NCBI GenBank assembly: GCA_028291545.1
Contig: JAQGHR010000131.1
Coordinates: forward strand, 1-39,235
Direction of reading: 5' to 3'
Length of the DNA: 39,235 bases
DNA from: Planctomycetota bacterium
GTDB taxonomy: Bacteria > Planctomycetota > Planctomycetia > Isosphaerales > Isosphaeraceae
Shown here one piece after another: positions 15,897 to 24,453 of this stretch. Both the position numbers and the translations under genes were made by a program. The first letter of the stretch is position 1, and the number at the start of each line of letters is the position of its first letter. The notes under the pieces are model-generated. The model searched no databases. It was not told the DNA's origin and was given only the letters and a program-made list of their open reading frames with translations.

Positions 15897-17489
15897 CTAC
15901 GGCGACGCGACCGCCGCCGTCTTCGATCGAAGCAATCGTCCCCACGCGACAGCCAGGTCCCCACGTCCTTCGGGAACGGATAGATATCCGATCACGTAGG
16001 CAATCACGCCCACGACCAGATGGGCCAGCAGCGGCATCGCCCTCGCCGGCATGCTGCCCGTGCCCGGCTCGGCCGACCAGACGGATTGCAGGGCCAGCGT
16101 CGCCGCGACCATCGCCGCGGCGCCGATCAAAGGCGCGCCCAGGGACCGCCGCAGGAACGTCCTCGGCCGGACGCCCAGGACGCGGAAGACATGGATGCCC
16201 GGCACGATCAGGTTCGAGAACAACGTCGTCAGGACCGTCCCCCAGATCACCCCGGCCACGCCGAACTTGACCGTCAAGACGTAGCTCACCGGCAGGTTCA
16301 CCGCCGCCCCCACCAGGGCCGAGATCGCCACGAGCTTGATCGCGTTCATCCCGATCGCCATCTGCACCAGCACCGACAACACCAGCGGCAGCGCGGCCAC
16401 CAGGAACAATTGCATGAGCCTGTATTCGTGCGCGAACTTCGGCACCCACAGTTCCAGGAACGGATGCGCGTAGAGGCCGGCCAGCAGGCCCACCGGCAAG
16501 ATCAGCGCCATCAGCAGCCGGGTGCCGTCGTACTTGATCCGCTCCAGGCTCGATTGATCCTTCGCCGCGGCCAGGCTCGCCACGGCCGGCATGACCAGGT
16601 ACGCGAGCATCCAGCCGGTCTGCCGCAGTTGCAGGAACGGCTTGCTGATCCCCTGATACACGGCGATCGCCGGCTTGGGCGCCGGCAGGGCGTAGCCGAG
16701 GATCGCGATGTCGATCCTGTCGGCCATCACCACGCTCAACTGCAAGACAAACATGAACGTGCTGACATGGATGAGCGTCCTGTAGTCGGAGAGTTTCGCC
16801 CCCCGCCACGGCAACCTGTAGTGCAGCTCTCGCCGGATGACCCACCACATCGGACCCAGCGAAAATCCCACGCTCACGACCGTTTGCGCGGCCACGATCC
16901 AGAAAAAATCCACATGGGCCTTCAAACCGACGACCAGCACCAGGAACCGCAGGATCACGATCACCAGCTCGAACCGAGGCAAGAAATCGTATCGCCTGGC
17001 GGCCTGTAGCACCGAGGAGAGGACCGTCGAGATCCCGTAACAGGGCGCGGTCAAGGCTTGCAGCCATAAGAGCTTGACGATCAACGACGAGTCCGCGCCG
17101 AACGTGCTGGGGATGCCGAAGTACGCGATGCCGAGCAAGGCCGCGGCCTGCACCAGGGCCATCGCCGCGTAAAAGTTCATGCCGCAGGCCACGGCACGGT
17201 CCACGCCCTGCCGGTCGCCTCGCGTCCAGCACGCCGAAACTTCTTTTTGAAGCGCCGAACTCATCCCGAATTCGAGCAGGAACTGGAGGAACCCGAACCC
17301 CCAGGCAAAGCCGAACGCCCCAAAAACATCCTGCCCCACCGAGTTCACGATCAGGGGGACGCTCCAGAGCACGAACACCGCCTGCAACGGCGTCCGCAGC
17401 GCGAGCCAGAACGTCCCCCGCAGGAGTCGAGAAATGACCGGGGGCAGCTGACGCTCGGCTTCGGGCGAGGTTTCGGTCAAGGTGGGCAC
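15897..17489 (-). CDS. Polysaccharide or oligosaccharide flippase (Wzx/MVF-like)
   Basis: This 530-residue inner-membrane protein has about 12-14 hydrophobic segments with the layout of the polysaccharide-transport branch of the MOP superfamily. Landmarks are an N-terminal R-L-L-R-G-T-F-W helix, G-Q-D-V-F-G-A-F-G-F-A-W after the first pair of segments, and paired Gly/Pro-rich helices in each half. Such proteins flip lipid-linked glycans to the outer face of the membrane. The start is a GTG with AAGGA seven bases upstream; the frame is open to 17726 but the added part is low in hydrophobic residues and lacks a ribosome-binding site. The adjacent genes are not glycan genes; glycosyltransferases lie about 8-13 kb away and the deoxysugar reductase about 14 kb away. 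Confidence 0.8.
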   Translation of the reverse strand: MPTLTETSPEAERQLPPVISRLLRGTFWLALRTPLQAVFVLWSVPLIVNSVGQDVFGAFGFAWGFGFLQFLLEFGMSSALQKEVSACWTRGDRQGVDRAVACGMNFYAAMALVQAAALLGIAYFGIPSTFGADSSLIVKLLWLQALTAPCYGISTVLSSVLQAARRYDFLPRFELVIVILRFLVLVVGLKAHVDFFWIVAAQTVVSVGFSLGPMWWVIRRELHYRLPWRGAKLSDYRTLIHVSTFMFVLQLSVVMADRIDIAILGYALPAPKPAIAVYQGISKPFLQLRQTGWMLAYLVMPAVASLAAAKDQSSLERIKYDGTRLLMALILPVGLLAGLYAHPFLELWVPKFAHEYRLMQLFLVAALPLVLSVLVQMAIGMNAIKLVAISALVGAAVNLPVSYVLTVKFGVAGVIWGTVLTTLFSNLIVPGIHVFRVLGVRPRTFLRRSLGAPLIGAAAMVAATLALQSVWSAEPGTGSMPARAMPLLAHLVVGVIAYVIGYLSVPEGRGDLAVAWGRLLRSKTAAVASP

Positions 17490-17628
17490 GGCTCCGTCCT
17501 TTCGTAAGGTCGGTATCGTAGCCGCTCCGCCCCATGTCCCTAAAGGCCAATCTCTTCCCGAGGGCCCAGGGATCGCGTAGACTGAAATCGTTCGGCGCGC
17601 TCCCGGTACGATGGCTGGAGACCCCCTC

Positions 17629-18498
17629 GTGACGACCCGCGGCATTGTCCCCATCGGCCTGGCCCTCTGCCTGGCCGCCCTCGCACCCGACGATCCCAAG
17701 AAGGCCAAGGCGCCCGACGTCGGCACCGCGTATCAGGTCCCCTACCGGCTCACGCTCACGAATCACTATCTGGTCCGCGTGAAGATCAACGGCAAAGGCC
17801 CGTTCAACTTCCTGGTGGACACCGGCGCGCCCTACCTGTTCGTCGCCACCGAGGCCGCCAAGAAGATCGGGCTGGAGCCGGCGCCGAAGGGGGAATACTG
17901 GTCGAAAATCGACCGCCTGGACCTCGAAGGCGGCGCGACCTTGAAGGGGCTCAACGGGCGCGTCGAGGACCCGTTCCAGCTCGTCGGCATGAACGCCCTG
18001 GGCCTGCCCGGGGCCTCGATCGACGGCATCCTCGGCTTCACCATCCTCGCCCGGTTCAAGATGGAATTCGACCCGACCAAGGACCGCATGACCTGGACCC
18101 GGCTCGACTTCGAGCCCGAAGACCCATTCATCCCCAGGAACGCCGAGGCCCGCCAGGACCCCGGCGTCCAGGCCATGAGCGCGCTCGGGCCGATCATGAA
18201 GTTCGCCTCCGTCTTCATCGGCAAGCAACCCGAGGACGTGCTCCACACCCAGGGCCTGCTCGGCATCGAGCTTGACGACACCATGAAGGTCGTCGCCGTC
18301 CTGCCCGACTCCCCCGCCGCCACGGCCGGCGTCCAGCCCGGCGACCGTGTGACGAAGATCAAGGACAAGTCCATCGCGGCCCGCAAGGGTGCCCACGACG
18401 CCATCGCGAAGATCCGCCCCGGCGACCGCGTCGCCCTGACCCTCACCCGCGACGGCAAGGCCGTCGAGATGACTCTTACCGCCGCGGAGGGGCTGTGA
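17629..18498 (+). CDS. Retropepsin-like aspartic protease with C-terminal PDZ domain, DTGA copy
   Basis: The 289-residue protein is read from a GTG with GGAG eight bases upstream; an ATG at 17611 would add six residues. A hydrophobic leader (I-G-L-A-L-C-L-A-A-L-A) suggests export. Residues about 35-150 have the retropepsin pattern: G-K-G-P-F-N-F-L-V-D-T-G-A-P with catalytic D64, then I-D-G-I-L-G-F as the hydrophobic-hydrophobic-Gly element. A PDZ domain fills the last 80 residues (G-V-Q-P-G-D-R-V). Single-DTG proteases work as dimers; the PDZ could select C-termini. Its paralogue begins four bases after the stop, so the two form an operon and could even make a mixed dimer (inference). Confidence 0.75.
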   Translation: MTTRGIVPIGLALCLAALAPDDPKKAKAPDVGTAYQVPYRLTLTNHYLVRVKINGKGPFNFLVDTGAPYLFVATEAAKKIGLEPAPKGEYWSKIDRLDLEGGATLKGLNGRVEDPFQLVGMNALGLPGASIDGILGFTILARFKMEFDPTKDRMTWTRLDFEPEDPFIPRNAEARQDPGVQAMSALGPIMKFASVFIGKQPEDVLHTQGLLGIELDDTMKVVAVLPDSPAATAGVQPGDRVTKIKDKSIAARKGAHDAIAKIRPGDRVALTLTRDGKAVEMTLTAAEGL

Positions 18499-18502
18499 TC
18501 CG

Positions 18503-19351
18503 ATGAAACCTCGCCTGATGCTCCTGCTGACGCCCTTCGCGGTCTGTGCCGCCCTCCTGTCCCTGGGCGCGAACCGTGACAAGCCCGCCACCAAACAGGG
18601 CGAGACCGCCGTCGTCCCGTTCACGCTGCTGCCGTCGAACCACATGGTCGTCGAGGCCAAGCTCAACGGCAAAGGCCCCTACCGGTTCATCTTCGACCTC
18701 GGCGCCCCCGTCACCCTGCTCTCGAACCGCGCCGCCGACGCCTCGGGCGCGATCGACAAGAAGGCCCCGAAATCGTTCCTGATGGGCACTCGCGGCGAGG
18801 GCAAGGTCGCGAAGGTCGAGATGGGCGACCTCGTCGCCACCGACCTGCCCGTGATCGTGATGGACCACCCCGCCATCAAGGCCCTCTCCGGGTTCCTGTC
18901 GAAGCCCCTGGACGGCATCATCGGCTACACGTTCTGGGCGCACTACAGGACCACGATTGACTACAAAGACCTGAAAATGACGTTCTCCCCCGTCGATTTC
19001 GAGGTCACGGACCTCATGAAGAGCCTCCCCACCCAGCTCTCCGGCCCCAAGGTCGCCAAGACGATCGTCCTCGCCCCCCGCGCCCTCTGGGGCCTGATCC
19101 TCTCCGAGCCCGAAGGCGGCGTCTCCTCCCCCGGCATCCCCATCAAGACCGTGTTGGCTGGCTCTCCTTCCGAGATTGCCGGATTAAAACCCGGCGATAT
19201 TTTGACCAGCCTCGACGGCCGCTGGACCACCTCCATCCCCGACACCTACTCCGCCGCCGAGAAGGTTGAGCTGGGGAAGACGGTCCCGGTTGTCATCCTC
19301 CGCGATGGGAAGGAAATGACGATCGTGGTCACGCCGAGGGAGGGGATTTGA
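18503..19351 (+). CDS. Retropepsin-like/PDZ paralogue with altered active site (DLGA)
   Basis: This 282-residue protein has the same plan as its neighbour: signal peptide (L-M-L-L-L-T-P-F-A-V), retropepsin-like domain, and PDZ domain with G-L-K-P-G-D-I-L. The motif that should read D-T-G-A reads F-I-F-D-L-G-A-P here, so Asp (D65) and Gly remain but the Thr that supports the fireman's grip is Leu. The second element P-L-D-G-I-I-G-Y is kept. Activity is therefore doubtful, and a binding or regulatory role beside the DTGA copy is possible. The gene follows the first by four bases, with no room for its own promoter. Confidence 0.75.
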   Translation: MKPRLMLLLTPFAVCAALLSLGANRDKPATKQGETAVVPFTLLPSNHMVVEAKLNGKGPYRFIFDLGAPVTLLSNRAADASGAIDKKAPKSFLMGTRGEGKVAKVEMGDLVATDLPVIVMDHPAIKALSGFLSKPLDGIIGYTFWAHYRTTIDYKDLKMTFSPVDFEVTDLMKSLPTQLSGPKVAKTIVLAPRALWGLILSEPEGGVSSPGIPIKTVLAGSPSEIAGLKPGDILTSLDGRWTTSIPDTYSAAEKVELGKTVPVVILRDGKEMTIVVTPREGI

Positions 19352-19468
19352 GGGACGTCAACGATACGTGCCTTGAATCGAACATTAATCACCAACGATG
19401 ATCCCGCGTTCCGTCTGGCACCCGTCCTACCGCAAGTGACGTGATACAATCGGGATATGGAGACTCTC

Positions 19469-19672
19469 ATGACCATCACGACCGAGATGCGGCAAGCGGT
19501 GGAACAGGCGGGAATCGAGCCCATCCGGATCGAAGATCCAAGCAGTGGAACATCTTATGTCCTGATCCGCGAGGATGTGTACCGGCAGATGCAGGAGATC
19601 GTCATCCTCGAAAGCTCCGAGCGGGAGTTGGACGTCTTCCAGGACACCCGACCGATACATGCGAATTCTTGA
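19469..19672 (+). CDS. Small antitoxin-like protein without a recognisable toxin
   Basis: The 67-residue protein starts at an ATG with GGAG six bases upstream; an ATG at 19457 would add four residues. The pattern M-T-I-T-T-E-M-R-Q-A-V-E-Q-A-G followed by P-I-R-I-E-D-P and T-S-Y-V-L-I-R-E-D-V-Y is that of small antitoxins that in other planctomycetes and cyanobacteria sit before PemK/MazF-like toxins. Here the C-terminal part is short and ends within the overlapping next frame. No intact toxin follows; the low-GC AlbA_2 gene starts its convergent end just beyond. The module is probably a remnant. Confidence 0.45.
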   Translation: MTITTEMRQAVEQAGIEPIRIEDPSSGTSYVLIREDVYRQMQEIVILESSERELDVFQDTRPIHANS

Positions 19673-19793
19673 CCGCCTTCCCCTCTACGATAAGCCGGCC
19701 CTGATCTCCGTCGGCCGATCTGAGGTCGCGCAGGTTAAGCGATTCGAGCGCTCTGCTCATCGCGAAAGCTGCGTATCAATAAGAGAAGTGTGA
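19659..19793 (+). CDS. Short overlapping reading frame, possible toxin remnant
   Basis: A 44-codon frame starts inside the antitoxin-like gene in the manner of a coupled partner (14-base overlap) and ends 18 bases inside the convergent AlbA_2 gene. The product is basic and resembles no toxin that could be recognised. Position is the only support. Confidence 0.25.
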   Translation: MRILDRLPLYDKPALISVGRSEVAQVKRFERSAHRESCVSIREV

Positions 19794-21731
19794 CTCAAGA
19801 TAACGCTCATTCAATTCATATTTCGGGAACTTATCAGAGCCACGATTCTCGACAAATCCGTCCTTGCGGAGTTTCTCGAACAACTTGCGGACTTGTCGAT
19901 AGAAAGCATCAAATTTACGGATGTCGTCGTGGGAACTGCGTTCTTGCTCGTACCACAAGGCGAAGCTAACGTCCTTGGCGCTCGGGTAGCGATCTCGATT
20001 CTCCCCATACTGATTGTGCCTGTACACAACAGCGAGGCTCTTCCTGGCGTCCTCACCGAGGTCGTCGAATCCTCTGCCGAATACTTGCCTTAGTGATGGG
20101 GTATGATCGACTTCGGTGAGGGTCGCATCAACGACAAACACCGGGGACAATGCCTCGCACTGGAGTTCGCGGATCAATCCCGCAAGGCTCAGCCGGCGCA
20201 ATTCCTCGGAGTGGTTATTATCGGGCGAGAGAAGGATCGTGTACCGGTAGCGTTCGTTGTCCCATTGCGACTTGATCAGATAGGCCAACACTCGTTTTTG
20301 GGCTTCGTTCGGTGGGATGCCCCCCAGCTTCTCCCTCAAATAGCCACCAAAGGAGCGAAAGTATCGCTCCATGCGATCACCCACAAGTAGGCCGGGGCGC
20401 AGGACTAATTCGACCTCTTCGGTGCCTAGCTTGTAGTATGGGAGATCGATCAGATTCTCCAAGCAATAGTTCACCATCGTGGACATGCCGATGCCCCGCC
20501 CCTCCCACTTATCAAAGGCGCGAAGCGCATGGGCGAGCTTCGGGTTGCGCGGCTTTGCCTCAGGGATGATCCTCCGGATGGGGCGAGGGCCGTCGTCGGT
20601 CTCGATGAGAAGGTGGCGACGGAACGCGCCAGGGTTCTTCATGGACAACGACTCACCCGGCTTCACGACGATCAGGTCTTGCTTATTGATCGAGTAATCC
20701 CGATGCGCGAGTGCGTTGTTAACCGTCTCGCGGATCAGCTTGTCGGGGTACTGCGGCTTGGCGGCCCCCCCGCGTTCCATTCCGACGCCCACTTGAATGT
20801 TACGTAGCACGTAGGCGTTGCTCGCCTCAATCAGGGGAAATACGTTGTCGGCTAAGTCTTGCTTATCGAGGATCGTTCCATCGGGGCCGTCTACATAACC
20901 ATGGACTTGGCACCGGTATTCCAAACGATCGGACACATGGGCTCCGCATACGAGCATCCCGAGCAGGGTGACCCGGCCGTCCTTGACGAAGGATTTCCTT
21001 TCCAGAAACGACAGGGCCGCTTCATGTGTCGCCTTCAATGTCTCCAGCTTGGTCCCGGACGAATTATTGAGCCGCGTAATGAAATCATTCAGCTTGTCCA
21101 GGTCGATCGATTCCAGGGTCGTCCCCTCGACCGGACGCATCTCCCGCGAGGTAAGGGCCTCGTCCCGATACTCCCTCTGGATCTCGACCTCGGCGCGTGT
21201 CAGCTCGACATCACCCGTGCCGCTCCGTTTATATCCCACCCCTCCCGATCGAACGAACTTGCCATCCTTGCGAAGGAACACGTATTTGCTCTCCGCGGAG
21301 AGTTCGTCGACAAATTGCAGGGCGATCTGTCCATCAAGGAAGGGGCGGATAACCAACGGACGAAATTGATCGTCCAACTCTAGAGATCGATCGTCCATAT
21401 CGGCAAATTTTTTGGGTAAATCCCTGAGATTGTTCTCATTGTCTTCGCGCCATCCCGTGAAGCTGTAGCGCTTCCACGGCCCCGTTCCTTTCGAATGGCT
21501 GTGTTCCTTGACACCGAGGATCAGTATGCCTCCTCTCGTGTTCAGAAAGGCGTTCGCGCTTACCGCGATTTGATGCCACGAACCACCGTCTGACGGGACG
21601 GATTTGAGTTCGTAGATATCCCCCTCGATCGGTTCTTCGCCGCCCTCACGGACGAGCCGTTCCAGTTTGCGAAGGAGGGAATCGATCTCGTCGGCCACGA
21701 CATCCTCGGACGAATCTTGCGAGCTGACCAA
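19776..21731 (-). CDS. AlbA_2 (Schlafen-like) domain protein with GHKL-type ATPase motif
   Basis: The 651-residue protein is cytosolic. The N-terminal domain has an E-L-K segment and A-N-A-F-L-N-T-R-G-G-I-L-I-L-G-V, the signature of AlbA_2/divergent AAA-4 (Schlafen-related) domains. Around residues 330-420 it has R-E-T-V-N-N-A-L-A-H-R-D-Y, M-K-N-P-G and G-R-G-I-G-M, the HATPase_c_4 pattern of RecG-like transcription regulators. The C-terminal 200 residues are probably helical and unassigned. The start is a TTG at 21731; a GTG at 21698 preceded by GAGGA is an alternative. The gene is visibly poorer in G+C and in G/C-ending codons than its flanks, which suggests horizontal transfer. Relatives act in regulation or defence; which applies here is unknown. 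Confidence 0.75.
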   Translation of the reverse strand: MVSSQDSSEDVVADEIDSLLRKLERLVREGGEEPIEGDIYELKSVPSDGGSWHQIAVSANAFLNTRGGILILGVKEHSHSKGTGPWKRYSFTGWREDNENNLRDLPKKFADMDDRSLELDDQFRPLVIRPFLDGQIALQFVDELSAESKYVFLRKDGKFVRSGGVGYKRSGTGDVELTRAEVEIQREYRDEALTSREMRPVEGTTLESIDLDKLNDFITRLNNSSGTKLETLKATHEAALSFLERKSFVKDGRVTLLGMLVCGAHVSDRLEYRCQVHGYVDGPDGTILDKQDLADNVFPLIEASNAYVLRNIQVGVGMERGGAAKPQYPDKLIRETVNNALAHRDYSINKQDLIVVKPGESLSMKNPGAFRRHLLIETDDGPRPIRRIIPEAKPRNPKLAHALRAFDKWEGRGIGMSTMVNYCLENLIDLPYYKLGTEEVELVLRPGLLVGDRMERYFRSFGGYLREKLGGIPPNEAQKRVLAYLIKSQWDNERYRYTILLSPDNNHSEELRRLSLAGLIRELQCEALSPVFVVDATLTEVDHTPSLRQVFGRGFDDLGEDARKSLAVVYRHNQYGENRDRYPSAKDVSFALWYEQERSSHDDIRKFDAFYRQVRKLFEKLRKDGFVENRGSDKFPKYELNERYLESHFSY

Positions 21732-21826
21732 AGTTAAGATAGGAAAGGGCCAAATCCTCAGCCCGCTCCTATCTTGACGTATCTCTGACCCAGGGTCGAG
21801 GTCTTTCCTTCAAGCCGCACCTGCTC

Positions 21827-22383
21827 CTACTTGAAGAACCTCCCCACCCTCACTCCAAACCCTTCCAGCACGCCGGGGGCCGTCAACTCCTCGTCGGCCT
21901 TCAGGGTGCGGGGCGGTTCGTCGGGGCCGAAGACGTGGGCGGTCTGGGGCTCGGGGTCGAGCACAATCACGACCGTGACTCCGGCCTTGAGAGACTCGGT
22001 GACCTTCTCGTGGATGTCGCGCCAGCGGTCGCTTGTCGAGCGGACCTCAATGACCAGTTCGGGCACTTCCGGCCCGTAGCCCTTGGACAGAGGCCCCGGG
22101 GAAGCCGGGCATAGCTGTAATAGGCGACGTCGCCCCCACGAACCGTGTCGGGATCGCGCTCGGTGATGACGGCGGAATCGTTGCTCATCACGAGGCCGAG
22201 GCCGTGCTCGTCGGTGAAGTCGCCGAGGATTCGGCCGGCCTTGAGGCAGACGCACCCGTGTCTCCGATCCGGCATCGCCAGGCGCACGATCCTTCCCTGG
22301 ACGAGTTCTTCGGGATACCCCGGATCGGGCCGGTTCCCGAATTCTTCGGCCGTCATCAGCGCGAGGGCTTCGGCGGTCGCCAT
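21827..22383 (-). pseudogene. Uma2-family (DUF820) nuclease gene with one frameshift
   Basis: Translation from the ATG at 22383 gives a normal Uma2 N-terminus (M-T-A-E-E-F, then V-R-G-G-D-V-A-Y-Y-S-Y) until about 22090. The rest of the family pattern (P-E-L-V-I-E-V-R-S, K-A-G-V-T-V-V-I-V-L-D-P) continues in the neighbouring frame to 21827. Adding one C to the GGGGCCT run near 22090 would join the two parts as R-G-P-L-S-K-G. Uma2 proteins carry a PD-(D/E)XK-like fold and are multiplied in cyanobacteria and planctomycetes; their task is unclear. Either the gene is decayed or the assembly has lost a base in a G/C run. Confidence 0.8.
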
Positions 22384-22528
22384 GAGAGGATTCTCCCCGG
22401 TTCGTTCGGGTCGGATCGAGCGATCCCGATTATCACCGATGGCCTCCGGCCGGTCCACTCTGACCGATTCCGCCCTTCGCGCACGGGGCAAGACGTGATA
22501 GGGAACGCGATGGGATAGCCGATTCCGG

Positions 22529-23593
22529 ATGGGAACGCCCATGCCCGACGCTCGCGACCAGAAGCCGGATCGGCCTCCGCACCCGTGGGATGGATTCCTC
22601 GTGGGGGAGGAGAATGCGCTGGCGCATGCGGGGGTGATCGCGCTGGCGAGGGGGGACGCGGCGGGGGTGTCGCCGTTGATCGTGCATGGGCCGTCGGGGT
22701 CGGGCAAGACGAGGCTGCTGGAGGGGCTGGTGGCCGAGAGGATCGCCAGGAAACCGGGCGCGGCGGTGGCGCATCTGACGGCGGAACGGTTCGCGGCTCT
22801 GTGCGCGGAGGCGGCCGGAACGCGAGCCGGGTTCGGCGACCTCAGGGAGCGGTTCCGGGCGCTCGAGCTGTTCGTGCTGGATGACCTGCATGCCCTGGAA
22901 AACGCCCCGCTCGCCCTGAGCGAGCTGGCCCACACGCTCGATGCGCTCGACCAGGCCGGCGCGGCGGTGGCGGCCTCGGCCAGGATGGGGCCGGCGCGGT
23001 GGTCGGGCTGGCCGGCGAGGCTGGTCAGTCGTCTGGTCGGCGGCCTGTCGGCGCGGGTCGATACGCCGGGCCCGGCTTCGCGGCGGAGGTACGTGCTGGA
23101 GCGGTCGCGATCGCGAGGGCTGCGGCTCTCGGCCGAAGCCGTCGAGACGCTGGCGGCGCAGGGTGAAGATTTTCGAACCCTCGATGGCCTGCTCGCCCGG
23201 ATCGGGCTGGCGGGCAAGGTCGAGCACCGCGCACTCGACGGCTCCCTGGCCGAGGACGTGCTGGCCGAGGGCGGCGACGGTGCGAGCGGAAATTCCGCCC
23301 GATCGGCCGAGCGGATCGCGCGGGCGGTGGCCGAGAAATTCGGCGTCAATCTCCGGGATTTGCGATCGGCCTCGCGGCGGCAGGCCCTGGTGGTGCCTCG
23401 TCACCTGGCGATGCATCTGGTGCGTCGCGGCACGACGTTGAGCTTCGCCGCGATCGGCGCGTTCTTCGGCAAGCGCGACGCCGCCACGATCCGCCACGCC
23501 TGCCGCGTCGCCGCGGAACGCCTGGCGGCCGATCCGGCGCTCGCCGCCGAGATCGCCGCCATCGAACGGCCGGGCGCGACACGAAGCGGGTGA
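22529..23593 (+). CDS. Short DnaA-like replication initiator (AAA+ and DNA-binding domains only)
   Basis: The 354-residue protein has the DnaA core: Walker A G-P-S-G-S-G-K-T (54-61), Walker B L-F-V-L-D-D-L-H, a sensor I region, R-L-V-S-R-L-V-G-G-L before the Arg finger segment, and F-R-T-L-D-G-L-L-A-R-I as sensor II. The C-terminal domain IV is recognisable: V-P-R-H-L-A-M-H-L-V-R-R, then F-F-G-K-R-D-A-A-T-I-R-H-A in place of the usual G-G-R-D-H-T-T-V. Domains I and II (helicase loading and linker) are absent. It could be the chromosomal initiator of this lineage or a second DnaA. No TTATNCACA boxes were seen nearby. gyrA follows 2.8 kb downstream on the same strand. An ATG at 22541 is an alternative start. 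Confidence 0.75.
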   Translation: MGTPMPDARDQKPDRPPHPWDGFLVGEENALAHAGVIALARGDAAGVSPLIVHGPSGSGKTRLLEGLVAERIARKPGAAVAHLTAERFAALCAEAAGTRAGFGDLRERFRALELFVLDDLHALENAPLALSELAHTLDALDQAGAAVAASARMGPARWSGWPARLVSRLVGGLSARVDTPGPASRRRYVLERSRSRGLRLSAEAVETLAAQGEDFRTLDGLLARIGLAGKVEHRALDGSLAEDVLAEGGDGASGNSARSAERIARAVAEKFGVNLRDLRSASRRQALVVPRHLAMHLVRRGTTLSFAAIGAFFGKRDAATIRHACRVAAERLAADPALAAEIAAIERPGATRSG

Positions 23594-23606
23594 AACCAGG
23601 AGCGGC

Positions 23607-23921
23607 CTACTTGCGGTCGCGGACGATCTTCAGGGCGTCGTCGAATCCGCCGGCCGCGACGAGGGCGTCGAGCGTGCGGTGAAACCGGACGTGCAGGACC
23701 GTCGCCCGCCTCATGGCCCGGCCGGCGACGGTCTCCGCGATTTCAGGCTGGATGGCCTGTGTCGCGATCCGCCGACACCGCGCGGCCACGGCCAGGGCGA
23801 CCGCGCGCCTGCGGACCAGGCGCCTCGCCTCGGTGGCAAGGACAGCCTTGCGCTGGCTGATCGGATCGGGCGCCGGATGCGCCAGGTCGGTACGGATCGT
23901 GGACGAGGAGGTCTCACGCAT
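23607..23921 (-). CDS. Small basic hypothetical protein
   Basis: This 104-residue frame starts at an ATG behind a strong GGAGAGGAGAGG site. The product is rich in Arg and Ala, mostly helical by composition, and has no membrane segment or motif that could be recognised. It converges with the DnaA-like gene, 13 bases apart. It is taken as real because of the ribosome-binding site and its G/C-ending codons; the function is unknown. Confidence 0.5.
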   Translation of the reverse strand: MRETSSSTIRTDLAHPAPDPISQRKAVLATEARRLVRRRAVALAVAARCRRIATQAIQPEIAETVAGRAMRRATVLHVRFHRTLDALVAAGGFDDALKIVRDRK

Positions 23922-24453
23922 GGCCTCTCCTCTCCGGTTGGGTTCGGTGATCAAACGATGGGGAAACGTGACGAGATGTGCGTGCCAAGAAATGGCGTCA
24001 AGCGAACTATAGCATTCTCCGTGCCGCGACGCCGCGCGAATCGGTCTCCGAGACGAATAACCGCGAATTCTCCGGCGATTTCGCGCAAAATCGGGAATGA
24101 GGCCTCGCGTTCCCCGAACAGGCCGATTGAAAAAAGATCACAATCGTTGTCATTTTCGCGCAACGATCCGATGGCCTCTCGGGAGAGTGGCAGGTGCGCT
24201 CGCGGTTCATGCGGGGCACTGATCCCGGCGATCGCGATTCGAGAGTTGCGTGGGCTGATCTCAATGAATTCACTTTATTTAATATTTGATCGTATTCCGT
24301 TCTTGCCGTCCGTTCGCGGGCATCCTGCTCAAGCCCGCTTCTCGACCCTGAGAAGGGAATCCGTCGCCTTCTCAAGGCTCTCGCGATCCTCGACGAGCTG
24401 CTTCCCGCCGAGTCCCGCTCCAACCAGGACTGGTAGGCGGGGGCGTTTCTTCG
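23922..24453. other. Gene-free stretch with an A+T-rich segment
   Basis: About 530 bases without a convincing gene, clearly richer in A+T than the flanks. The most extreme part is around 24262-24305, including TTTATTTAATATTTGAT. No DnaA boxes of the TTATNCACA type, no long inverted repeat and no start signal were found. It could hold a promoter for the minus-strand gene ending at 23607, a small RNA, or be remnant DNA. Confidence 0.4.

Noticed and set aside
14677..18672. Open frame of 1331 codons on the minus strand
   Set aside because: It runs antisense across the protease, through the flippase in a different frame and antisense to both retropepsin genes. The protein is low-complexity with no domain.
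22384..22528. Replication origin directly upstream of the DnaA-like gene
   Set aside because: No DnaA boxes and no A+T-rich unwinding segment are visible in these 145 bases.
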